Assembly (NCBI GenBank): GCA_016213125.1
Contig: JACRBR010000118.1
Span: 1 to 6,538, forward strand
DNA: 6,538 bases
Origin: Chloroflexota bacterium
Lineage (GTDB): Bacteria > Chloroflexota > Dehalococcoidia > DSTF01 > JACRBR01
Direction of reading: 5' to 3'
Each line of letters begins with the position of its first letter. Position 1 is the stretch's first letter. Both the position numbers and the translations under genes were made by a program. Shown here one piece after another: positions 1 through 4,738 of the stretch. The notes under the pieces were generated by a model. That model made no database searches. It saw nothing but the letters and a program-made list of their open reading frames with translations, and had not been told where the DNA came from.

Positions 1-239
1 CGCACCTCGCGTTCGCTGCGGGGACGCCGCGCCAGCATCGCCCCCGCGGCATCCACGGCCTGGCGCCGCCGATCATCGGCCACGATCGCGTCAAGTTGCT
101 CCGGCTTCACCTCCAGTCCGACCCGGAGGCTGCGCTGCTTCGCTGTGGCCCGCGAGATCTCGCATGCCGCCACGCCATCGACGAAGACATCGAGGCGCGC
201 CTTGCGCCGGGCGTGGGGTTCGATGGCGGTGATGATCAA
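1..239 (-). CDS. recX: RecX regulatory protein, N-terminal part (gene runs off the left edge)
   Basis: RecX binds RecA filaments and modulates recombinase activity and LexA co-protease activity in the cytoplasm. Only 79 codons plus two bases are in the window. The translation opens with the family's N-terminal signature (TAIEPHARRKARLDVFVDG, residues 4-22). It continues with a RATAKQRSLRVGLEV stretch and reaches the ARRPRSEREV motif at residues 70-79, where the first three-helix RecX repeat normally lies. No ATG or GTG occurs in frame between the recA stop and the conserved block, so TTG at 239 is the likeliest start; TTG at 281 is the alternative. Neither has a good Shine-Dalgarno, although GAAG lies upstream of 239. 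The gene lies 105 bp after recA in the same direction, the classic recA-recX order, with a hairpin between them. Identification rests on both motifs and context; the start is uncertain. Confidence 0.9.
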   Translation of the reverse strand, partial: MIITAIEPHARRKARLDVFVDGVAACEISRATAKQRSLRVGLEVKPEQLDAIVADDRRRQAVDAAGAMLARRPRSEREV

Positions 240-286
240 GTGTGCACTTCGCAGTTTGTGGTCGTGAGGCGTGTGGTTCAAAGGCA

Positions 287-313
287 GAGGACGGAGCCGT
301 CGACTCCGTCCTC
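287..313 (-). terminator. GC-rich hairpin between recA and recX, possible attenuating terminator
   Basis: There is a perfect 10-bp inverted repeat (GAGGACGGAG / CTCCGTCCTC) around a 7-base loop, starting 31 bases past the recA stop codon. Read in the direction of transcription, the stem is followed by TGCCTTTG, a poor U tract. Efficient intrinsic termination is therefore unlikely, but partial termination with read-through into recX is plausible. In E. coli recX is expressed by read-through of a recA terminator. The stem is seen directly; the function is inferred. Confidence 0.55.
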
Positions 314-344
314 CATCTTGGTCCTCAGCTGGTGGACGGGTGTG

Positions 345-1481
345 TCATTCCGGGGCTTCGGGGCCTTCGTCCAGGACGGCCACGCCTGCGGTGCTGTGGC
401 CGTTCTTGCTGAACTCGGGCTTCACCACCGCCACCGGTACCGAAGCGGCGATGATCAGGTCCTCGATCTCGTGCGCCACGTCCGGGTTCTGCCGGAGGAA
501 GTCCTTCGCTGCCTCGCGGCCCTGGCCCAGGCGCATATCGCCGTAGCTGAAGAACGCACCCATCTTCTTGACCACGTTGCTGTCGACGCCCAGGTCGACG
601 ATGTCGCCCTCGCGGCTGATGCCGCGGTGCTTGCCGCTGAACAGGATGTCGAACTCCGCCGTGCGGAACGGTGCCGCGACCTTGTTCTTCACGACCTTCG
701 CCCGCACCCGGTTGCCGATGATGTCTGTCCCTTGCTTCAGCGACTCCGCGCGCCGCAGCTCGATGCGGACGGAGCTGTAGAACTTGAGCGCGCGGCCACC
801 GGGCGTGACTTCCGGATTGCCGAACACCACGCCGATCTTCTCGCGCAGCTGGTTGATGAAGATGACGCTGGCGCGCGACTTCGCGATGACCGACGTGAGT
901 TTGCGGAGCGCTTGCGACATCAGCCGCGCCTGCAGGCCGGGCAGCGAGTCGCCCATGTCCCCCTCGATCTCCGCCCGCGGCACCAGCGCCGCCACGGAGT
1001 CGACCACAATCACGTCGACCGCGTTGCTGCGGACGAGGGCATCGCAGATCTCGAGCGCCTGCTCGCCGGTGTCCGGCTGCGAGATGAGCAGCTCCGCGAC
1101 GTTGATCCCGCACGACTCGGCGTGGTCCTTATCGAGCGCATGCTCGACGTCGATGTATGCGGCGACGCCACCGGCCTTCTGCGCCTGCGCGACCACGTGA
1201 TAGGCGAGAGTGGACTTGCCCGCGCCTTCGGGGCCGTAGATCTCGGTGATGCGGCCACGGGGCAGGCCGCTGACGCCGAGTGCGAGATCGAGGGACAGGG
1301 AGCCGGTGGAGATGACCTCTACCTCGAAGTCCTTGGCGTCGCCCAGCTTCATGATCGCGCCGCGGCCGTACCGCTTCTCGATGTCGTCGAGCGCTTCCTG
1401 CAGAGCCTGGGACTTCTTCTCGTCGCTCATGTCCTGTGGCGCCATTTGCTGGCGCTTCTCGCTCTTGTCGTGCTTCGCCAC
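345..1481 (-). CDS. recA: RecA recombinase / LexA co-protease
   Basis: RecA forms ATP-dependent filaments on single-stranded DNA, carries out homologous strand exchange and triggers LexA self-cleavage in the SOS response. The 378-residue protein is complete. It has a Walker A at residues 83-91 (GPEGAGKST), the catalytic glutamate in DVEHA (E113) and Walker B ending at D161 (VIVVDS). DNA-binding loop L1 lies around 171-184 (EIEGDMGD) and L2 around 217-231 (GVVFGNPEVTPGGRA), followed by the GQGRE and FLRQNP segments of the C-terminal domain. The start is GTG with a perfect AGGAGG at 1488-1493, 6 bases upstream; internal Met13 and Met18 lack comparable sites. Two oddities: Walker A reads GAGKST where E. 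coli has SSGKTT, and about three extra residues precede the conserved GIS (SGKHRGIS, about 282-289) relative to the E. coli GEGIN segment. The promoter and LexA-like sites lie directly upstream and recX follows. Confidence 0.98.
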   Translation of the reverse strand: MAKHDKSEKRQQMAPQDMSDEKKSQALQEALDDIEKRYGRGAIMKLGDAKDFEVEVISTGSLSLDLALGVSGLPRGRITEIYGPEGAGKSTLAYHVVAQAQKAGGVAAYIDVEHALDKDHAESCGINVAELLISQPDTGEQALEICDALVRSNAVDVIVVDSVAALVPRAEIEGDMGDSLPGLQARLMSQALRKLTSVIAKSRASVIFINQLREKIGVVFGNPEVTPGGRALKFYSSVRIELRRAESLKQGTDIIGNRVRAKVVKNKVAAPFRTAEFDILFSGKHRGISREGDIVDLGVDSNVVKKMGAFFSYGDMRLGQGREAAKDFLRQNPDVAHEIEDLIIAASVPVAVVKPEFSKNGHSTAGVAVLDEGPEAPE

Positions 1482-1504
1482 GTCCGGCCTCCTGCCTCGA
1501 ATTA

Positions 1505-1516
1505 GAACAAACGCTC
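1505..1516 (-). promoter_or_regulatory. LexA-like operator, downstream of the recA -10
   Basis: GAACAAACGCTC fits GAAC-N4-GTTC with one mismatch, and the internal AAAC fits the RNRY core of the Bacillus-type box. The flanks extend the symmetry (TAGAAC...GCTCTA). The site begins about 12 bases past the promoter's -10 hexamer, roughly +6 to +17, where a bound repressor would block initiation. LexA itself is not in the window, so the regulator is inferred from the motif and from the recA context. Confidence 0.65.
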
Positions 1517-1528
1517 TAGAACGCGGCT

Positions 1529-1558
1529 ATGATAGGCCGGAGGCCACTCTACTGTCAA
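1529..1558 (-). promoter_or_regulatory. recA promoter, sigma-70 type
   Basis: On the minus strand a perfect -35 TTGACA (1558-1553) is followed after 18 bp by TATCAT (1534-1529), one mismatch from TATAAT. The predicted start is near 1522, giving a leader of about 40 bases that contains the AGGAGG ribosome binding site of recA. This is the strongest promoter match in the window, in keeping with high induced recA expression. Both LexA-like boxes lie against it. Confidence 0.8.
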
Positions 1559-1570
1559 GTACATTTGTTC
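1559..1570 (-). promoter_or_regulatory. LexA-like operator, abutting the recA -35
   Basis: On the minus strand GAACAAATGTAC matches GAAC-N4-GTTC with one mismatch in the second arm, with an AAAT core that fits RNRY. It ends one base before TTGACA, so a bound dimer would touch the -35 region. A further GTTC...GAAC pairing overlaps at 1567-1576 and slightly strengthens the palindromic character. LexA as the regulator is inferred. Confidence 0.6.
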
Positions 1571-1717
1571 GAGAACGGCCTGGCGATCATTCGGCGTCAT
1601 TTTACGCCTTTTCCCGGGCTCCTGCGTGGCCCTTGCCATTGTTATGGCTTCGACAGCCGGGCCGCCCCCAAGCGTCACGCACCGGGCATGCCGCGGCGCC
1701 TAGGATGCAGTCGAGAC

Positions 1718-1758
1718 CCGGCCCGGGCAGTCTCGCTCCCCCGACCTGCCCGGGCCGG
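1718..1758. repeat. 13-bp perfect inverted repeat in the recA / small-protein intergenic region
   Basis: CCGGCCCGGGCAG (1718-1730) and CTGCCCGGGCCGG (1746-1758) are perfect inverted copies separated by 15 bases. As RNA this would be a very stable stem, ending 34 bases before the ATG at 1793. No T tract follows on either strand, so a standard terminator is unlikely; a leader structure or protein site is possible. Apart from this element and the recA control sites, the 311-base gap from 1482 to 1792 holds nothing I can support. A second, smaller inverted repeat (GCATGCC / GGCATGC, 1807-1826) lies just inside the next gene. Confidence 0.6.
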
Positions 1759-1792
1759 TGTTCCCCGCCCCCTGCCGGGAAGCGAGGCCAGC

Positions 1793-2245
1793 ATGGAGAA
1801 GAGGGAGCATGCCATCCCTGGCATGCCAGCCGTGATCGACCGGCCACCCAACGCCTGGTGCAACCCGCGCGATGGTTGGCAGTCAACTCAGGAAGGACGC
1901 CCCCCGGGACACGTTGCCAACGCGATGGACGCGTGGCGGTCCCTGGCGCGCGGACCATCGCGAGACGGCGGACAACGGATACGTCGGGCGGAGGGAACCG
2001 AGCCGGCCGTGGCGCGGGGAGGCACGCGCCTGTTCGAGCGGCTCCCATCCCAACGCCAGATGTTCCACACGAGCGCCGGATCGTTCGTGCAGGATCGCGT
2101 TCTGGCGCGCTACCGGGAGGTCATGCGCGAGGAGGCGACGCGGCGTCAGCACCGGGAAGGCATGCGCCGCGCGGCGTTCATTGCGGCAGGCTTGCTCGCG
2201 ACAGCGGGTGGCGCTGTCGTCGGATACAGGAAGACAGTGCACTGA
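1793..2245 (+). CDS. hypothetical small protein with a C-terminal membrane segment
   Basis: I do not recognise this 150-residue protein. The N-terminal two thirds is polar and rich in Arg, Gly and Pro with several Trp. Residues about 88-124 look helical and strongly charged (RVLARYREVMREEATRRQ). Residues about 127-144 (AAFIAAGLLATAGGAVVG) form a single hydrophobic segment, followed by a short basic tail, so a tail-anchored membrane protein is plausible. The chosen ATG has GAGG 5 bases upstream. The frame stays open upstream to 1529, but that extension runs through the recA promoter. An ATG at 2060 would give a 61-residue protein keeping only the helix and membrane segment. The stop lies 33 bases before the next gene, which is in the same direction. 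Third codon positions are fairly GC-rich, supporting coding; the function is unknown. Confidence 0.5.
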   Translation: MEKREHAIPGMPAVIDRPPNAWCNPRDGWQSTQEGRPPGHVANAMDAWRSLARGPSRDGGQRIRRAEGTEPAVARGGTRLFERLPSQRQMFHTSAGSFVQDRVLARYREVMREEATRRQHREGMRRAAFIAAGLLATAGGAVVGYRKTVH

Positions 2246-2257
2246 CGGATACGTCAG
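2242..2257. repeat. small perfect inverted repeat between two plus-strand genes
   Basis: CTGACG-GATA-CGTCAG forms a perfect 6-bp stem with a 4-base loop. It contains the TGA stop of the upstream gene and ends 7 bases before the AAGGAGG ribosome binding site of the next gene. It could be a minor mRNA hairpin or an operator. It is too short and lacks a T run, so I do not call it a terminator. Confidence 0.35.
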
Positions 2258-2278
2258 GTCAAGGAAGGAGGCCGACAG

Positions 2279-2668
2279 ATGCAGTACAAACAGGACGACG
2301 TGCGGCACAGACCCGAGCCCGGACTTGCTGTCCTCAGCGACGACGGAAAGCGGCTGGGGACGGTGAAGGAGGTTTCGGGCAGCTACTTCAAGGTCGATGC
2401 GCCCATGCACCGCGATTACTGGCTCTCGGCCGAATTGATCCGCGCCGAGGATGACCAGGTGGTGGTTCTGGAGGTGCCCAGCAAGGAAGTGGGCGACCAC
2501 AGGATGACTGAACCCGGCATCGAGCCGGAAGACGATCCCTTCCGCTCCATCCCCCGGATGCCCGTCATCAAGGATGAGGAGCTGGAAGAGCAGCGCGCTC
2601 GCATGGAGCGGGAGTTGGCGGAGCAAAGCCGCCGCATGAATCGGGGCGGTAGCACCAGCGGCCGGTAG
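2279..2668 (+). CDS. PRC-barrel / DUF2171-like protein
   Basis: This 129-residue protein begins with a small beta-barrel-like domain, roughly residues 10-76. It has the typical layout of PRC-barrel/DUF2171 proteins: a VLSDDGKRLGTVKEV strand-turn-strand, then GSYFKVDAP, DYWLSAELI, and a VVVLEVPSKEVGDHR tail. The C-terminal 30 residues are a charged, probably coiled-coil helix (DEELEEQRARMERELAEQ) ending in a Gly/Ser/Arg tail. Related domains occur in RimM and photosynthetic reaction centre H subunits, and as stand-alone proteins of unclear role. No export signal is seen. The start is well supported: AAGGAGG lies at 2265-2271, 7 bases before ATG. It is probably co-transcribed with the membrane-segment gene upstream and ends in TAG, 5 bases from the stop of the converging HAD gene. 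The family call is from pattern recognition. Confidence 0.8.
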   Translation: MQYKQDDVRHRPEPGLAVLSDDGKRLGTVKEVSGSYFKVDAPMHRDYWLSAELIRAEDDQVVVLEVPSKEVGDHRMTEPGIEPEDDPFRSIPRMPVIKDEELEEQRARMERELAEQSRRMNRGGSTSGR

Positions 2669-2673
2669 CCGGA

Positions 2674-3366
2674 CTACCCCTGCAGCAGGACGTCCAGCGC
2701 TGCCCGCAGTTCCGCAGCGCTCCTCACCTCGGCATCAGGTGCCTCGGCGTGCGAGCGAGGCTGCTGGGCGATGTGGCGCCCCGTGCGAAAGAGCACGGCC
2801 CGCATGCCCAGTAGCTTCGCCGGCGCGATGTCGTTGTCGATGCGGTCCCCCACCATGATGCAATCCTCTGCCGCCACGCCCAGGTCCTCGCAGCAGCGCA
2901 GGAAGAGGCGCGGGTCTGGCTTCAGATAACCATGCGTCCCCGAGACCTCTCGATGGTGGAAGTAGCCCCCGATACCGTGGCGATCGAGCACGTCGAGCGT
3001 TGTATGCGGCTGATTCGCCGCGAGTCCCAGCTTCAGACCTCGCGCGTGCAGCCACTTGATGACGGCGGCCATGCCATCGCGCAGCTCGAATGGCATCGCC
3101 CGGCCGTTGGCGCGCGCACGGAACTCGGCAAAGAGGCGTGCCGACAACTCCGCATCGCCTTCGGTCGCATGCCAGATGATGGCCGGATGCGCGTCGGGCG
3201 CGTACGAGTGCACGGCGAAATCGACAGCGGCCGCGTATCGCCGCGCCGTGACGGCAATGCCCGCACTCGCCAGGACGGCGACAATATCCGCATCGATAAG
3301 CCGCTCGTGCTCGATCTCCGTGTTGAGCGGCCCGCCGACGTCGAAGAGAACCGCGCGCGTCGTCAT
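2674..3366 (-). CDS. HAD-superfamily hydrolase with altered motifs I and II
   Basis: The 230-residue protein has the HAD fold signature. Motif I is VLFDVGGPLN with nucleophile D9. A helical cap follows (about 15-95), then the motif II region LGLAANQP (113-120), motif III Lys in YLKPDPRLF (K149) and motif IV VGDRIDNDI (D174, D179). HAD enzymes usually hydrolyse phosphate esters through an aspartyl intermediate. Here the second Asp of DxD, the usual general acid/base, is Gly11, and the usual Ser/Thr of motif II is Ala117. DVGG forms are known in the superfamily, but together these changes leave the activity open. The ATG at 3366 overlaps the PIN gene's TGA by four bases (ATGA), implying translational coupling; a longer open frame upstream runs inside the PIN gene and lacks HAD content. 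It ends in TAG. The substrate is unknown. Confidence 0.87.
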   Translation of the reverse strand: MTTRAVLFDVGGPLNTEIEHERLIDADIVAVLASAGIAVTARRYAAAVDFAVHSYAPDAHPAIIWHATEGDAELSARLFAEFRARANGRAMPFELRDGMAAVIKWLHARGLKLGLAANQPHTTLDVLDRHGIGGYFHHREVSGTHGYLKPDPRLFLRCCEDLGVAAEDCIMVGDRIDNDIAPAKLLGMRAVLFRTGRHIAQQPRSHAEAPDAEVRSAAELRAALDVLLQG

Positions 3367-3803
3367 CGGCGCCGCAGCTCGCTGAGCAGGTGGATCTTCG
3401 AGAATGCTGGATGCACGGTGCGATACAGCGTCGCATCGGCGGTCCACATCTCGCAGCCGACGATGTCGGCGAGTGCGACGTAGAAAGCGTCGTAGATCCA
3501 CTTGAGGTTGAACTGCGCCGCGATCTCCAACGCGCGCAGGGGCAACTCCGGCATGAACCTTGACTCCAGGCGTATGCCCGGCAACGCTGCCAGGGCAATT
3601 CGCGCGCTTTCCGGCTGCATCGTGCCAGCGTAGTAACGTTTGTAGATGGCGCTCGCCATTTCCGACGGCGTGTGCGGTGGAGCAATCAGCACGTCACCGC
3701 GTGCCAGGATGTCGTGCCGAAGGCGGAGAGCGATTATCGAGTCTTCCTCGCGCACCAGCCACTTCACGCCGACGCTGGCGTCGACGCAGACGGAGTCAGT
3801 CAC
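3363..3803 (-). CDS. PIN-domain ribonuclease, VapC-like toxin
   Basis: The 146-residue protein matches a single PIN domain. It starts VCVDASVGVKWLV with D8, has PSEMASAIYK with E48, then YDAFYVALADIVG with D105 and WTADATLY with D123. These form the complete acidic set that binds Mg2+ or Mn2+ in PIN nucleases. VapC toxins of this family cut specific RNAs, often tRNA or rRNA, and are neutralised by a small DNA-binding partner. Translation starts at GTG, overlapping the TGA of the upstream HTH gene by four bases (GTGA). There is no clear Shine-Dalgarno, so expression probably depends on coupling. The order (DNA-binding partner first, PIN second, overlapping) is the standard toxin-antitoxin layout. 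The fold is certain in practice; the toxin role is inferred. Confidence 0.9.
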   Translation of the reverse strand: MTDSVCVDASVGVKWLVREEDSIIALRLRHDILARGDVLIAPPHTPSEMASAIYKRYYAGTMQPESARIALAALPGIRLESRFMPELPLRALEIAAQFNLKWIYDAFYVALADIVGCEMWTADATLYRTVHPAFSKIHLLSELRRR

Positions 3804-4186
3804 AGGCTGGCCAGGTGCTCATCGCGTTCGTCGCGGGCCTCGTGGATGAGCTCGAGGGAGTCTCTAAACGGTACGCCTTCATTCTCCTCCGCTTGACGCG
3901 TGTGCATCTCCTCGATGCAGGCCATTAATTCGTCCTCCGTGAGGCCGCCGCGGAGAAGGCGCGCTTCCAATTCGCGCGCCCAATCCGAACCGGAAGCCGC
4001 GGCAACCGGCATGCGAGAAGGGGACGCGGGCACGAGATCGCGTCGGCGGATACGGATGTTGCGTGGACCGATGCGGACGACAGGGATCTGGCCGGCGGTG
4101 ATCGAGCGACGGATGGTGGCCTTGCTGACGCGGAGGAGCGTCGCGGCTTCGGCGATGGTCAGATATTCGTGCTCAGCAGTGGTCAT
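3800..4186 (-). CDS. excisionase/MerR-type HTH protein, probable antitoxin of the PIN toxin
   Basis: The 128-residue protein opens with a helix-turn-helix of the excisionase/MerR type (residues about 8-52). EYLTIAEAATLLRVSKATIRR is followed by the wing segment IPVVRIGPRNIRIRRRDL. A Ser/Ala/Pro linker (53-66) leads to an acidic helical C-terminus (67-128, rich in Glu and Asp), the place where a partner-binding region would be expected. By analogy with VapB-type partners it should bind the PIN protein and repress its own operon. The ATG at 4186 has no Shine-Dalgarno; instead TATGAT ends 5 bases upstream, suggesting leaderless translation. Phased TCATAG repeats lie across the start, a natural autoregulatory site. 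It could also be a stand-alone HTH regulator, but the 4-base overlap with the PIN gene argues for a module. Confidence 0.85.
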   Translation of the reverse strand: MTTAEHEYLTIAEAATLLRVSKATIRRSITAGQIPVVRIGPRNIRIRRRDLVPASPSRMPVAAASGSDWARELEARLLRGGLTEDELMACIEEMHTRQAEENEGVPFRDSLELIHEARDERDEHLASL

Positions 4187-4191
4187 AGGTG

Positions 4192-4197
4192 ATCATA
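4192..4197 (-). promoter_or_regulatory. putative -10 element for the HTH-PIN-HAD operon
   Basis: TATGAT on the minus strand lies 5 bases before the ATG at 4186, where the predicted transcript start coincides with or abuts the start codon. No convincing -35 hexamer is found at 16-18 bp. A second identical TATGAT at 4217-4212 is part of the upstream repeat and would give a leader of about 20 bases. Confidence 0.45.
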
Positions 4198-4225
4198 GAG
4201 TAGCAGAAAGTATCATAGAGTAGCA
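4192..4225. repeat. two 14-bp direct repeats, 20-bp period, probable operator
   Basis: ATCATAGAGTAGCA occurs identically at 4192-4205 and 4212-4225. The core TCATAG appears a third time at 4183-4188, over the start codon of the HTH gene, so the cores start at 4183, 4193 and 4213, spaced 10 and 20 bp, on one face of the helix. The repeats fill the 64-bp gap between the divergent HTH gene and yjbQ-like gene. A tandem array beside a toxin-antitoxin-like gene fits an autoregulatory operator; that role is inferred. Confidence 0.7.
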
Positions 4226-4250
4226 AGAGAGCCATGGAAGGAGTCGCCGG

Positions 4251-4673
4251 ATGAGCAGCATTGTGAAGCTCGAGCAGATTCAGGTTCGGACCCGGGGCAT
4301 CGGGCACTTCGCCGAGATCACGCGCGAGATCGAGGCTTGCGTCGACCGAGCGGGGGTACACGAGGGCATCGCCCTGGTGCGGAGCCGCCACACGACGGCC
4401 GCCATCACCTGCAACGAGCCCGACCCGCGCCTGCACGAGGACATGCGGGACGCCGTGTACGACACCTTCCCGGCATCGCGCCGCTACCGCCATATCGAGG
4501 AGGGGCCGGAGAACGCGGTCGCGCACCTCGCGACCGCCATGCTCTTCGGAGAGTCGACCTGGGTCCCCGTGCGCGGCGGACGGCTGGACCTTGGGACGTG
4601 GCAGCACGTCTATCTCGTGGAGCTGTACGAGCCGCGAACACGGACAGTCGATGTGGCGGTGCTGGGTGAATGA
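4251..4673 (+). CDS. yjbQ: YjbQ / UPF0047 family protein
   Basis: The 140-residue protein matches the YjbQ/UPF0047 family across its full usual length. It has GIGHFAEIT near the start, the SRHTTAAITCNE block (H47, E56) and YRHIEEGPENAVAHL (H81, H92). The C-terminal signature PVRGGRLDLGTWQHVYLVE follows at 106-124, then a final strand (TRTVDVAVLG). Conserved His and Glu residues line a putative metal or active site. Members are annotated as secondary thiamine-phosphate synthase because they can rescue E. coli thiE mutants; the native role is unsettled. One small deviation is Glu87 where many members have Asp (DN to EN). AAGGAG at 4238-4243, 7 bases before ATG, supports the start. Its promoter must lie in or beside the repeats shared with the divergent operon. 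Its TGA overlaps a possible but unlikely upstream ATG (4670) of the next gene. Confidence 0.93.
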   Translation: MSSIVKLEQIQVRTRGIGHFAEITREIEACVDRAGVHEGIALVRSRHTTAAITCNEPDPRLHEDMRDAVYDTFPASRRYRHIEEGPENAVAHLATAMLFGESTWVPVRGGRLDLGTWQHVYLVELYEPRTRTVDVAVLGE

Positions 4674-4724
4674 GCGCGGCCCCCTGCTGCGCGGTCCCGC
4701 ATGCTCGTAAGCAGCCTGTCCACC

Positions 4725-4730
4725 TATACT
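4725..4730 (+). promoter_or_regulatory. putative -10 element for the lipoprotein hydrolase gene
   Basis: TATACT lies 8 bases before the ATG at 4739 with no Shine-Dalgarno between, so a leaderless or nearly leaderless transcript is likely. No good -35 hexamer is seen at 16-18 bp spacing. Confidence 0.4.
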
Positions 4731-4738
4731 CGGGCACC

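Noticed and set aside
96..1505. Long plus-strand open frame (469 codons) opposite recA
   Set aside because: It is antisense to unmistakable recA and recX, has low-complexity Arg/Leu/Ala/Asp composition and matches no family; it is a shadow of GC-rich coding.
1246..2454. Plus-strand 402-codon open frame spanning the recA promoter
   Set aside because: It crosses the recA promoter, the small membrane-protein gene and the PRC gene in another frame; the composition is Arg/Pro-rich noise.
1883..2626. Minus-strand 247-codon open frame opposite the PRC-barrel gene
   Set aside because: Antisense to a gene with a strong ribosome binding site and a recognisable domain; no domain is seen in this frame.
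2664..2678. Inverted repeat GGTAG-CCGGA-CTACC containing the two converging TAG stops, possible bidirectional terminator
   Set aside because: Only a 5-bp stem with no T tract; the symmetry is largely explained by two TAG codons facing each other.
2735..3685. Minus-strand 316-codon open frame overlapping the HAD and PIN genes
   Set aside because: Out of frame with both recognised genes, Arg-rich, no motif; a shadow.
4670..4738. Longer N-terminus for the lipoprotein hydrolase, starting at the ATG that overlaps the yjbQ stop
   Set aside because: It would bury the signal peptide behind 23 extra residues; ATG 4739 gives a clean signal peptide and follows a -10-like element.
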